A stretch of 33,203 nt of DNA, from contig NZ_JADHDW010000020.1 of the NCBI RefSeq assembly GCF_016820555.1, forward strand, positions 1 to 33,203. Direction: 5' to 3'. How positions within the stretch are numbered: position 1 is the first letter of the stretch; every line of letters starts with the position of its first letter. The notes under the pieces were generated by a model. It ran no database searches. It worked only from the letters and a program-made list of their open reading frames with translations, and was not told the origin of the DNA. Position numbers and translations under genes: made by a program. Positions 16,475 through 25,631 of this stretch are shown here, piece by piece. Origin of the DNA: Bacillus sp. REN10. GTDB taxonomy: Bacteria; Bacillota; Bacilli; Bacillales; Domibacillaceae.

Positions 16475-16518
16475 AAAGAGGTCTCCATTAAGTTTTAGAC
16501 CTTAATGGAGACCTCTTT
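16475..16518 (-). terminator. probable original groEL terminator
   Basis: A perfect 18-bp stem (16475-16492 with 16501-16518) is followed on the minus strand by TTTTT. It stands 70 bp downstream of the duplicated groEL tail and 6.1 kb from the intact groEL end. Its place and direction are those expected of the groESL terminator before the element inserted. Confidence 0.75.
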
Positions 16519-16587
16519 AAAAGTCTCATTACCAAAAGCGGTGAATAAGTTTATAAACGTTAATATAACAAGGTTTTTATACCTTTA

Positions 16588-16709
16588 TTACATCATGCCG
16601 CCCATTCCGCCCATGCCCATGTCAGGCATGCCCATGCCACCAGCGTTTTCTTGTGGCTTGTCAGCTACTACAGCTTCTGTTGTTAAGAACATTGCTGCTA
16701 CGGATGCTG
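16588..16709 (-). repeat. distal attachment site: duplicated last 122 bp of groEL
   Basis: This stretch is identical, base for base, to 22671-22792. It begins at the complement of the groEL stop codon and covers the last 39 codons plus two bases. Similarity ends abruptly at both sides. It is the chromosomal groEL tail that was cut off when the element integrated. In the groEL frame it gives a 42-codon fragment with an ATG at 16716 but no ribosome binding site, so it is probably not expressed. Confidence 0.93.
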
Positions 16710-16790
16710 AAAACATTTATATAATCATGTATTACTTATATTCATTTAGCACTAACCACTTCTCGTGATAAAGCTTCATTTCAAATTATA

Positions 16791-16827
16791 AAGTAGTGAT
16801 AGAAAACTGTAAAGTGGTCAAGAAAAC
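16791..16827 (+). repeat. two direct repeats near the distal attachment site
   Basis: AAGTAGTGATAGAAAAC (16791-16807) and AAGTGGTCAAGAAAAC (16812-16827) are spaced 21 bp apart. A related inverted copy lies near the other end at 22586-22604. The layout resembles integrase arm-binding sites. The rest of 16710-16874 holds no gene. Confidence 0.4.
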
Positions 16828-16874
16828 CAGTATAGATGGCTTACCAATTATGTTCCTTTTTAATGGTTTAACAG

Positions 16875-18140
16875 TTAATTTTTATTCAAGAACAGTTCTT
16901 GAAACTGAAATTTGTACTCACTAGGTGCTTTTTCGCTTGAACGATAGATTTCTGCTCTTAATCCTGTTCTCCCCTTGATTGTGACTTGTTTCTTAGTAAG
17001 ACGAATAGTTCCCAAAACATAAGGCACATTAAATGTTTCGAATACCCCCAGTGGAATAACACGCTCTTCTCCTGATGCCTTTTGGCAAATGTGTAAGTCA
17101 TAACTAGCTTTTACAAGGTTTCCAATGATACTTGTTACTTTATATTGAACTTTTACCTCGTATTCTTCATTTTCTCTAGTGATATAAAATAGAGGTGTTT
17201 GCAGTTTATGCTTCTGGATATACTCAATTGCACTTTCAATTTTGTCTTTTTCTAAATGGTCGAAATCTGTAATAAATCTCAGTCCGTCAATTAAACAATC
17301 TAATAATATTTGTTCTTTCGTTTCTTGTGAGGATTGTTTAAATCGTTTGTAATCAAAGATTGCATGGGTGTACTGAAACCAATCTTCCTTTTGAGTACTA
17401 ATATCGGTGGCTTCTTCTACAGAATTTACTAAATCGAAATAGATTTCCTGATACCGAGGTAATCGAATATCGTACCTACGGAGAACATCAGAAAATATAG
17501 TTTCATACATATTCTGATAGAAATAAACATCATCATCTTCAAAGCGAAATCTGTTAAGGACACGAACTCCTATAAGCCTTGTATCTAAAGGTCTTGGATT
17601 CTCCCTAAAATTCTCAATTATTCTCAATCTGTAATTCATACGATTTTGTATGGTGAGTTGCTGTTTGTTATCCTCTAAATGTTTTAGTGCTTCTTTGGAA
17701 TGAGGGGCATCTTTAGCAGCCGTACTAATATCTCTCAAAAGTCCTTCAACTTCAAAATCAAACTCTTTCTTAGATGGGGCATGTGCTATACGAGGAATTG
17801 CTTCCTGTATCAAACCTAGTGCAAGATGAAATGTTTCTACGGACAATTTCCCATTGCCTTCAAAATTTGAGAGAATCTCTACCTCAGGATGAATTCCATA
17901 AGGCATAAGTACTTTTGCTTCCCGCTTCTTCGGTGGGTTATTCAAAAATTTAAATGATATACTATTGTATACACTACTATAGTTATTCATGATAATGTGT
18001 TTGTTAAGGAATAACTCCAGAACTTCTAAAGTCCTGTTGGATTCACTCTTATCTTTATAATCATGAAAATAAATATCAATTCTCAAATTATTACCCCATT
18101 CCACTCTTTTTTCGACTACAATTCTTATTTCATAATACAA
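16875..18140 (-). CDS. unrecognised 421-residue cargo protein of the groEL element
   Basis: I do not recognise this protein. It is soluble, has no signal peptide, and appears to fall into three parts: a beta-rich N-terminus (residues 1-75), a long helical and charged middle (about 95-340) and a beta-rich C-terminus (about 345-420). No Walker, HNH, PD-(D/E)xK or helix-turn-helix motif is obvious. The start at 18140 is a TTG without a clear ribosome binding site; GTG or TTG codons up to about residue 20 are alternatives, although the N-terminal strands look like part of the fold. It is the last gene before the distal attachment site and lies 151 bp behind the serine recombinase gene. Position makes it the best candidate for the element's selectable cargo, for example in defence, but that is inference. 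Confidence 0.6.
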   Translation of the reverse strand: MYYEIRIVVEKRVEWGNNLRIDIYFHDYKDKSESNRTLEVLELFLNKHIIMNNYSSVYNSISFKFLNNPPKKREAKVLMPYGIHPEVEILSNFEGNGKLSVETFHLALGLIQEAIPRIAHAPSKKEFDFEVEGLLRDISTAAKDAPHSKEALKHLEDNKQQLTIQNRMNYRLRIIENFRENPRPLDTRLIGVRVLNRFRFEDDDVYFYQNMYETIFSDVLRRYDIRLPRYQEIYFDLVNSVEEATDISTQKEDWFQYTHAIFDYKRFKQSSQETKEQILLDCLIDGLRFITDFDHLEKDKIESAIEYIQKHKLQTPLFYITRENEEYEVKVQYKVTSIIGNLVKASYDLHICQKASGEERVIPLGVFETFNVPYVLGTIRLTKKQVTIKGRTGLRAEIYRSSEKAPSEYKFQFQELFLNKN

Positions 18141-18269
18141 GGGGGTAAAGTCTTACCACAAGTAGCAAGATTTCGTGACGTGTGAATGTAGTAGCCTACC
18201 CCATTTCTCAACTAAGACCCTAGTGAAGATGTGGAAATCATGCCCCCATATCATCAACATAAAGAAAGA

Positions 18270-18286
18270 GACACCCTTGGGGAGTC
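18270..18286 (-). terminator. weak terminator of the serine recombinase gene
   Basis: A 7-position stem with one mismatch (18270-18276 with 18280-18286) is followed on the minus strand by TTTCTTT, a few bases after the recombinase stop codon. Confidence 0.4.
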
Positions 18287-18291
18287 CCTTA

Positions 18292-18858
18292 TTAACTCAC
18301 TTGTTGATGCTCTTTGATTAACTTGTCTAGTGTTGGTCGTGATACCCCTAATTCCTTTGCAAGCTGAGACTTTGATACTTCACGATTCATATATCGTTGA
18401 TAATGCTTTTCGAAATCTTGGATTGCTACTTCTTTTCGTCCTTTGTACTTTCCTTCTGCTTTAGCTATTGCAATGCCTTCACGTTGTCTTTCGAGCATAT
18501 TTTCACGTTCAAAATCATTAATGGCACTAATCATCTTTAACATTAGTCTGCCTGTTGCCGTTGAAGTGTCGATATTCTCTTTAATTGATACTAGTTGAAC
18601 TCCTTTTGATTCTAATAGTTCGACTAGTTCTAATAGGTCTTTTGTGGAGCGTGCTAATCTTGAGAAGTCTGCAACATAGATTGTATCTCCTTCTCTTGCG
18701 AAGTCTAACATCTCTTGTAGCTTTGGTCTGTCTGTATTTTTGGCTGAGACTTTTTCTTGATACACCTTATCTATTTTGTACTGTTTCATTGCTTCGACTT
18801 GTCTTGCCTCGTTCTGTTCAACTGTTGATACTCTGATATATGCTATGTTCAAGTTCAT
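18292..18858 (-). CDS. serine recombinase, resolvase/invertase family
   Basis: A 188-residue small serine recombinase that resolves or inverts DNA between short sites. The catalytic Ser11 is in Y-I-R-V-S-T, followed by the conserved active-site segments D-R-P-x-L near residue 49, D-F-S-R-L-A-R-S near 65 and the long dimer helix with F-E-R-E near 121. The C-terminal helix-turn-helix (about 145-185, S-K-S-Q-L-A-K-E-L-G-V-S-R-P-T) binds DNA. The start at 18858 has GGAAGGAA before it; the frame continues 13 codons upstream without a ribosome binding site. Length is normal. It is the second recombinase in the element; whether it acts as co-resolvase, or came with a former transposon or plasmid, is open. 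Confidence 0.93.
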   Translation of the reverse strand: MNLNIAYIRVSTVEQNEARQVEAMKQYKIDKVYQEKVSAKNTDRPKLQEMLDFAREGDTIYVADFSRLARSTKDLLELVELLESKGVQLVSIKENIDTSTATGRLMLKMISAINDFERENMLERQREGIAIAKAEGKYKGRKEVAIQDFEKHYQRYMNREVSKSQLAKELGVSRPTLDKLIKEHQQVS

Positions 18859-18923
18859 CGTTCCTTCCGTACTTATCTGATGAATCAAAGATAGCATATT
18901 GTAAAATTAGAGTGAAAGACTTT

Positions 18924-19019
18924 ATTTACATTTTGTAAATTAATTAGAATATCAACTTTAAATTTACAATGAGGTAATGCTTATCGATTGCAAACTTAAG
19001 GCACGCTCTAGATTTACAT
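18924..19019. repeat. possible recombination (res) site upstream of the serine recombinase
   Basis: A perfect palindrome ATTTACA-TTT-TGTAAAT (18924-18940) is followed by two further ATTTACA half-sites at 18963-18969 and 19013-19019. Three subsites within about 100 bp just upstream of the gene match the usual layout of resolvase sites. The rest of the gene-free stretch 18859-19330 contains only the cupin terminator. Confidence 0.4.
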
Positions 19020-19254
19020 ATAACTTATAGAGAACAACATTATAATAGCAGAGATATCTATTCCTGTGATATCACCCTAATAGGATACAACTCTGTTATC
19101 GGTTATCGTTGTCGAACCACATCAGTTTATTACTATGTGTTTTACCATTTTACCGCACTAAATCACATCTGTTATTTGAGTCGTATCGAAAATTTACCGA
19201 ATGTCAGTTTGTGAATGAGCGTGCTTTCTTTATCAAACCAATTCAGTATAATAC

Positions 19255-19284
19255 AAAAAATCGTCTCTGCTTATTGCAGAAACG
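19255..19284 (-). terminator. terminator of the cupin gene
   Basis: A 9-bp stem with one wobble (19262-19270 with 19276-19284) is followed on the minus strand by ATTTTTT. It lies 46 bp after the cupin stop codon. Confidence 0.75.
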
Positions 19285-19330
19285 CCCCAGATTGTAGATT
19301 TACCCTTAACTATATGCTTTTACTCTAATT

Positions 19331-20155
19331 CTACATATTTTTGCTTTGCTGAAGAAGTTTGGATTCTCCTGTACGTTCCCATTCTTCTACTGTTTCATAT
19401 GCTTTTTCGGGAGAATACCCTTTCCCTACAAGAACTCCCATTAGAATAAATTCTTGAAGAATGTGTGTCATATTAATTCCTCTTTTAACGTCTTCCAAGC
19501 CTTCTTTTACCAAAAATTCCGTATATCTTATCCATTCATCTGGAGTCCTTCCAAAAACTACTGTATTTCCATTTTCGTTACCATAGCCTTCTTCTGCAGC
19601 CATTGCGTCTGCTTTAGTCCTATGAACAGTACCAAACGGATGGTTGGAAGGAGCATATATTGAGTAAAGTTTTAGCGGGATATTACCTGTATTGATTACA
19701 TTGTGCCATGTTCCAGCAGGTATCATGATTGCAGAATCATCATAGATATTTCTTTTAAAATTTAAATTATCTTTCCGCTTGCCCATTTGAACAATGCCCT
19801 GACCTTGTTCAACACGTAAGAATTGGTCAACGTTAGGGTGCATTTCCAAACCGATATCTTCGCCAACATTTAGACTCATTAAGGTAACTTGCAAATGAGT
19901 TCCTGTCCATAAAGCGGTACGGTACGTATTGTTTTGCTTCGTAGCTTCATTGATATTAACGACAAACGGTTTTGGTCCATAATCTTTTAACAAAATACTG
20001 ACATCACCATTGGAAGAGCGAAAAGAGCCAAATCTGTTTGCATGTTCTATCTCAACAGGATTAGTCCAGTAAACAGACTGCCTACCATAGTTATTCATGG
20101 GTACATTAACATAATAAGGATATTGATATGGATACATATTAGGAACGTAATACAT
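19331..20155 (-). CDS. cupin-domain protein
   Basis: A 274-residue protein. The N-terminus (about 1-25) is strikingly rich in Tyr, Pro and Asn, like some spore coat proteins. Residues about 65-165 form a cupin barrel: motif 1 is G-E-D-I-G-L-E-M-H-P-N-V-D-Q with the metal-binding His but Asp-Gln in place of the second His, and motif 2 is I-P-A-G-T-W-H-N-V. The C-terminal tail is helical and ends with a G-Y-S-P-E-K-A segment. Such cupins are often annotated as sugar isomerase-like or oxidase-like; the catalytic role is unknown. The start at 20155 has AAGGGA nine bases upstream; the frame opens six codons earlier at a GTG within the ribosome binding site. It has its own terminator. The spore link is inference. 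Confidence 0.78.
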   Translation of the reverse strand: MYYVPNMYPYQYPYYVNVPMNNYGRQSVYWTNPVEIEHANRFGSFRSSNGDVSILLKDYGPKPFVVNINEATKQNNTYRTALWTGTHLQVTLMSLNVGEDIGLEMHPNVDQFLRVEQGQGIVQMGKRKDNLNFKRNIYDDSAIMIPAGTWHNVINTGNIPLKLYSIYAPSNHPFGTVHRTKADAMAAEEGYGNENGNTVVFGRTPDEWIRYTEFLVKEGLEDVKRGINMTHILQEFILMGVLVGKGYSPEKAYETVEEWERTGESKLLQQSKNM

Positions 20156-20313
20156 TTTTCTCAGTCCCTTCACATTTATGAAATTATCCTATGCACTATG
20201 TTAAGGAAATGTACTTAAATGCAAGTTGCCTTAAATATAGAAAGCGTTGTTTTCCTAAAATGCTTACTCAATTAAATGAAGGAATGGAATGTCAACACTA
20301 ACCTGAACAATTT

Positions 20314-21153
20314 TTATAAGGACTGCTGCTTAAATTCAGTCGGTGTCAGATATCCTAGTGTTTGATGAATCCGAATATTATTAAACCAATTCACATAATC
20401 CCACAGTTCAAGATCTAGTTGTTCAAGGGAATGGAAAGTACGTTGGTACACAAATTCGATCTTAAAGCTCTTGTATGTCGCTTCTGCCACGGCATTATCA
20501 TACGGACATCCTTTTGCGCTAAGTGAACGCTGGATACCAAATGCTTCTGTTGCTTCTGCCATCAGTTGATTATCGAATTCTGAGCCACGGTCTGTGTGGA
20601 ATAACTGTACATTTGTCAGGTTGCCTTTAATGCTACTTAATGCTTTGTAGACAAGCGCTGCGTCTTTATTTGGGCCCGCACTTGCACCGACTAATTCACG
20701 ATTAAAAAGATCGACAAACAAGCACACATAGTGCCATTTTTTCCCGATACGCATGTACGTTAAATCACTGACTAACACCGATCATTCCTTCTCTTGTTGG
20801 AATTCACGATTTAATACGTTGGCGATTGTCGCCTCGTTACTTTGTTTCTTTTGTGGTCTGTAATAAGCAACCGTGTCATTCGAGACAAGACCTAAATCCT
20901 TCATGATTCCCCCTATACGTCGTCTAGAAACCATCATGTCTTGTTTCTCTAATTCTTTCTTAATTTTACGTGTCCCATAGTTATTACGGCTTTGCTTAAA
21001 AATCGTATAAATACGCTCTTGTAAGTCTGCTTCCTCCGCTTGTTTTTCGTCATCTTCACGCTTGTGAAGGTGATAGTAGTAAGTACTTCTTGGAATTTGT
21101 AGGACGTCACACATGGCTGATACCGAATATTTGTGAGCGTTGTTACGAATCAC
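20314..21153 (-). pseudogene. IS3-family transposase orfB, interrupted by a nonsense codon
   Basis: The DDE transposase half of the IS. The upper part (21153-20785) has the HTH_21 region with R-S-T-Y-Y-Y-H and N-Y-G-T-R-K-I. The lower part (20781-20314) has the rve catalytic core: first Asp in V-S-D-L-T-Y, second in H-T-D-R-G-S-E, and the Glu in A-V-A-E-A-T. A TGA at 20784-20782 lies in the same reading frame directly before the first catalytic Asp, and no frameshift is needed to rejoin the halves. A GTG at 20778 could restart the lower half but would lack the N-terminal part. The stop most simply replaces a sense codon such as TGG. Confidence 0.88.
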
Positions 21154-21155
21154 AT

Positions 21156-21437
21156 CTATTTTCGTCCCATGATCAGCGCGGCTTGCTTTAAAATATCATT
21201 TTCCATTCGTAGGCGTTGCACTTCTTTGCGTAGTTCAAGCAATTCTGTTTCTTCTGTCGTACGATTGTCTTCTGCCTTGAAAGACCCTGTTTCCTGGTGA
21301 TTTTTAATCCAACGATCTAATGAAGAAGGCGTAATATCATATTCTCTCGCAATATCTGCTCGCGATTTGCCGTTTTCATAGAGCTTCACCATTTGTAGTT
21401 TAAATTCGGCTGTAAACGTTCGACGTTCTCTTCTCAT
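21156..21437 (-). CDS. IS3-family transposase orfA (helix-turn-helix part)
   Basis: A 93-residue OrfA. The helix-turn-helix (about residues 10-50, with S-R-A-D-I-A-R-E-Y-D-I and S-L-D-R-W-I) binds the IS ends, and a leucine-zipper-like segment (about 65-88) mediates dimerisation. The gene ends in G-R-K-stop with the sequence CGA-AAA-TAG; a -1 slip on the A-run enters the orfB frame (I-D-V-I-R-N-N), as expected for programmed frameshifting in this family. The start has AAGGAG nine bases upstream. It is intact, but without a full orfB it cannot support transposition alone. Confidence 0.9.
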   Translation of the reverse strand: MRRERRTFTAEFKLQMVKLYENGKSRADIAREYDITPSSLDRWIKNHQETGSFKAEDNRTTEETELLELRKEVQRLRMENDILKQAALIMGRK

Positions 21438-21588
21438 TTTGACCCGCTCCTTAAGGTTAGTCCTTTTAGTGTACTACCCCTTATAAGAGTTGTCTAACTT
21501 AGTGTAGCCTATCCACCCTTTTTTTTCGTCTCGTATCGGGATTTTTCTCAACGTGTTATGTGCGTTGGGGTGATAAAAATGAAATAAA

Positions 21589-21612
21589 GAGAACAGCCAT
21601 GTGACTGCTCCC
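21589..21612 (-). terminator. terminator of the integrase gene
   Basis: An 8-bp stem with two wobble pairs (21589-21596 with 21605-21612) is followed on the minus strand by CTTTATTT, ten bases after the integrase stop codon. Confidence 0.6.
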
Positions 21613-21621
21613 TTTTTTCAC

Positions 21622-22533
21622 TTACACATCTAATGAATTCAGTGGATTATACTTGTCATTCTGCTCCCTTAACTCATTCCCCCACATAGCAACATACTTC
21701 ATCGTAACCGCAATATTTTGGTGTCTCATAAGCTTCTGAATGGCAAAAGCACTCATTCCAGACATAGCTAATCGATGACAAAATGTGTGACGGAACGTGT
21801 GAGCAGATACACGAACATCTTTGAAATTCATTTTTTGCCCTAGATATCTAAACACTAACATCAATGAATTATCAGTCATTTGGGTATTATCTCGTTTCAC
21901 AAAAACATAATCGCTCATAGTTCCCCAATATTGTTTACAGAAGGTTTGATATCCCGCTAGTTCTTTTACCAACTTATCCGTAATGGGAATTGTCTCTTTT
22001 CTTCTGCTTTTCCCAAACACTGATATCGATTTATTTACAAAATCTATGTCAGACCATTGAAGATTGATAACCTCCCCTCTTCTTATCCCTGTTCCAAGAA
22101 TGGATATAATAATCATGTAATCACGATAAGCTACATAGCTTTTGTCTCGCTGTTTTATCCTTCTGTAGAAGTTCAACATCTGCCGTATTTGTTCATCACT
22201 GAAAACATCAATCTTTACATCATCTTTTTGCCTCTTAACCTTTTTCGCAGGACTGGTTTTGATAACTTCACATTCCACCATATAGTTTAAAAATGCTCGG
22301 ATTCTTAATAGTTTAGTGTTGATTGTACCCGCTTTGTCGCCTTTTTCTTGGCAATTTAAAAGATATTGCCGAACATGACTATAGGTAATGTCCTCAACAT
22401 TTACTACTTGGTTCTCAATGCAATAATCAATAAACTTGCCTAAAAGCATTTCATAATTTTTGATATTCGTCTTGGTTGTGTTCTTGAAACGTCTGTCATC
22501 CAAAAAGTCTTGATACGCAAATTTTAATAACAC
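21622..22533 (-). CDS. tyrosine recombinase, integrase of the groEL element
   Basis: A 303-residue phage-type integrase. The N-terminal SAM-like core-binding domain (about 5-90) is followed by the catalytic domain (about 108-290) with the full set of residues: Arg151 in G-T-G-I-R-R-G-E, Lys175, His245 and Arg248 in H-T-F-R-H-T-F, His271 in M-R-H-Q-N and the nucleophile Tyr280. It would recombine the element's attachment site with the 3' end of groEL. It starts with GTG at 22533; the ribosome binding site GGGAGTGG lies in the right arm of a terminator-like hairpin. The gene begins 137 bp behind the groEL stop codon on the same strand, and no strong promoter of its own was found there, so groESL read-through may drive it. 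Confidence 0.93.
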   Translation of the reverse strand: MLLKFAYQDFLDDRRFKNTTKTNIKNYEMLLGKFIDYCIENQVVNVEDITYSHVRQYLLNCQEKGDKAGTINTKLLRIRAFLNYMVECEVIKTSPAKKVKRQKDDVKIDVFSDEQIRQMLNFYRRIKQRDKSYVAYRDYMIIISILGTGIRRGEVINLQWSDIDFVNKSISVFGKSRRKETIPITDKLVKELAGYQTFCKQYWGTMSDYVFVKRDNTQMTDNSLMLVFRYLGQKMNFKDVRVSAHTFRHTFCHRLAMSGMSAFAIQKLMRHQNIAVTMKYVAMWGNELREQNDKYNPLNSLDV

Positions 22534-22569
22534 AAAAAACCACTCCCTAATTTTTTATAGGAAGTGGTT
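22534..22569 (-). terminator. terminator-like hairpin covering the integrase ribosome binding site
   Basis: A 12-position stem with one mismatch (22538-22549 with 22558-22569, 8-base loop) is followed on the minus strand by TTTTTT and then the GTG start of the integrase gene. It would stop groESL transcripts. Its 3' arm contains the integrase ribosome binding site, so folding would also hide that site. Confidence 0.7.
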
Positions 22570-22585
22570 ATTGCTATTGATATAA

Positions 22586-22604
22586 GTTTTTCACATGACT
22601 ACTT
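22586..22604 (-). repeat. possible integrase arm site near the proximal end
   Basis: On the minus strand AAGTAGTCATGTGAAAAAC resembles the two direct repeats at 16791-16827 near the other end, in opposite orientation. The remaining bases between groEL and the integrase gene show no gene. Confidence 0.35.
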
Positions 22605-22670
22605 CACAACTTAAGTGAAATTGGGTGAAAAATAGAATTAACTATTTCTCAGATGTTCGGCTCAAAAGCC

Positions 22671-24326
<1,656 letters not shown>

Positions 24327-24343
24327 TTATTCGTATTCGTCTA

Positions 24344-24631
24344 TTATTCTCCGATGACAGCAAGAATGTCGCTATCGCGAAGGATTAAGTATTCTGATCC
24401 TTGGTATTTCACTTCTGTGCCAGCATATTTAGAGAAGATGATGCGATCTCCAACAGCTACCTCTAGCGCTACACGCTCACCGTTCTCAAGAACACGGCCT
24501 GTACCAACCGCTACGATTTTGCCTTCTTGCGGCTTTTCCTTTGCTGAATCTGGTAGTACAATTCCGCTAGCCGTTTTTTCTTCTGATTCTACTAGCTCAA
24601 TAATAACGCGATCACCTAGTGGTTTTAACAA
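24344..24631 (-). CDS. groES: co-chaperonin GroES (Hsp10)
   Basis: A 95-residue GroES that caps the GroEL ring. The N-terminal L-K-P-L-G-D-R-V-I and the mobile loop [11 protein letters not shown] are standard. The start is a TTG at 24631 with GAGGAGG nine bases upstream; an ATG six codons earlier lies inside the ribosome binding site and is not used. It is the first gene of the groESL operon, with groEL 41 bp downstream. Confidence 0.97.
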   Translation of the reverse strand: MLKPLGDRVIIELVESEEKTASGIVLPDSAKEKPQEGKIVAVGTGRVLENGERVALEVAVGDRIIFSKYAGTEVKYQGSEYLILRDSDILAVIGE

Positions 24632-24671
24632 GTGAAACAACCTCCTCATAAATGTATGTAATTTTCATTTA

Positions 24672-24698
24672 TTAGCACTCTCTTATCATGAGTGCTAA
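24672..24698. promoter_or_regulatory. CIRCE operator (HrcA binding site)
   Basis: TTAGCACTC-N9-GAGTGCTAA is a perfect CIRCE element at the transcription start region of groESL. HrcA bound here represses the operon at normal temperature. Confidence 0.98.
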
Positions 24699-24708
24699 CA
24701 CAATTATT

Positions 24709-24737
24709 ATAATAATTAATTCGGAATTATTTTGCAA
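24709..24737 (-). promoter_or_regulatory. sigma-A promoter of groESL
   Basis: On the minus strand a -35 TTGCAA (24737-24732) and -10 TATTAT (24714-24709) are 17 bp apart. The CIRCE element follows within about 11 bp, as in other Bacillus groESL operons. Confidence 0.75.
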
Positions 24738-24800
24738 GCATGAAGCATAACTTTTTTTGAAATCATTCCCTCTTGACGGATAACTCTCTAATCGTTCTGT

Positions 24801-24829
24801 TTGAATCCCTCTCTTTTTATTAGTAAAAT
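24801..24829 (+). promoter_or_regulatory. sigma-A promoter of ydiL-ydiK
   Basis: A -35 TTGAAT (24801-24806) and -10 TAAAAT (24824-24829) with a 17-bp spacer, 38 bp before the ydiL start codon. Confidence 0.65.
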
Positions 24830-24867
24830 AGGCTGTAATTGAATTTGAATAAAGGAGTTTTTCTCAT

Positions 24868-25602
24868 TTGAAAAAAGAATATGGCTATATTCTCATTGTG
24901 TATTTAATTATGCAATTATCAGGATTTATTGGTTTGCCCCTTATGTACAAAGTTGGCGTAGCATTAGGTGTAGAACCGAAGCGAATGGAAACGATTGTTC
25001 CAGGTTACTGGATTCTTTTTAGCTTTGCCGTCGCTTTATTGATTGTCTGGCTCATATTGCGCAAAACGTCCGAAAATCGGTTAGAGCGAATGGAGACCTT
25101 ACCTGCGGGACCATCCACTTTTTGGGCTGTGGCTGGCGTCTTTCTCGCTTTCTTTGCTCAACGAATTGCTATTTCAATTGAAATGATGCTCGGGGTGGAA
25201 ATGGGGTCTCAAAATACCGAAACTATCGTCAACGTAATTGAAATTGTACCAGCGACTATGATATCTGTTGCTGTATTCGGCCCTATTTTAGAAGAAATCG
25301 TGTTTCGAAAAATTATCTTTGGTAGCTTACATGAAAGGTTTTCTTTCAGCATCTCAGCGGTACTTAGTTCCCTCATCTTTGCCGTTGCACACAGAGAGTT
25401 AGAACACCTTTTATTATACACAGCGATGGGTTTTACATTCGCTTTTCTTTATGTAAAGACGAAGAGACTGATTGTACCGATTTTTGCCCATGTAGCGATG
25501 AACTCGACGGTTGTAGTAGTGCAGTACTTTTTTAAAGATGAAATTGAACGAATGATGAAACAAGCGGAGCAACTACAAAGCATTATTGCTTGGCTTTCAT
25601 AG
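24868..25602 (+). CDS. ydiL: CPBP-family intramembrane metalloprotease YdiL
   Basis: A 244-residue membrane protein with about seven or eight helices and the CPBP (Abi/CAAX protease-like) motifs: E-E-I-V-F-R near residue 144, H-R-E-L-E-H near 171-176 and a final H-V-A-M-N near 206. These Glu and His residues form the metal site inside the membrane. Family members cleave membrane-bound peptides or act in bacteriocin self-immunity; the substrate of YdiL is not known. It starts with TTG at 24868, with AAAGGAG nine bases upstream. It heads a short operon with ydiK, divergent from groESL, in the same order as in B. subtilis. Confidence 0.93.
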   Translation: MKKEYGYILIVYLIMQLSGFIGLPLMYKVGVALGVEPKRMETIVPGYWILFSFAVALLIVWLILRKTSENRLERMETLPAGPSTFWAVAGVFLAFFAQRIAISIEMMLGVEMGSQNTETIVNVIEIVPATMISVAVFGPILEEIVFRKIIFGSLHERFSFSISAVLSSLIFAVAHRELEHLLLYTAMGFTFAFLYVKTKRLIVPIFAHVAMNSTVVVVQYFFKDEIERMMKQAEQLQSIIAWLS

Positions 25603-25631
25603 TCTGTTTGACTGAATTTGGAGGAATTTCA

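Larger units (their letters stand above)
20290..21511 (-). mobile_element. IS3-family (IS150-type) insertion sequence, inactive
   Basis: About 1.22 kb with the two-frame IS3 layout. Imperfect terminal repeats are visible: the left end (20290-20325) and the complement of the right end (about 21479-21511) share ACACTAA, then ACAA and a TATAAGG block. No target-site duplication was found. It sits between the cupin and integrase genes of the groEL element and so arrived after, or with, that element. Its orfB has an in-frame stop, so it cannot make normal transposase. Exact ends are uncertain by a few bases. Confidence 0.85.

Noticed and set aside
16505-16768. Plus-strand reading frame of 87 codons across the orphan groEL tail
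   Set aside because: It is the reverse complement of the duplicated groEL end; an identical shadow frame exists opposite the real groEL, and there is no ribosome binding site.
19109-19297. 62-codon plus-strand frame in the gene-free stretch of the element
   Set aside because: It starts with TTG, lacks a ribosome binding site, reads through the cupin terminator and has no recognisable composition.
20286-21515. Target-site duplication of the IS3-family copy
   Set aside because: The 3-4 bp flanking the probable ends do not match, so no duplication can be claimed; the ends may be degenerate or the flanks rearranged.
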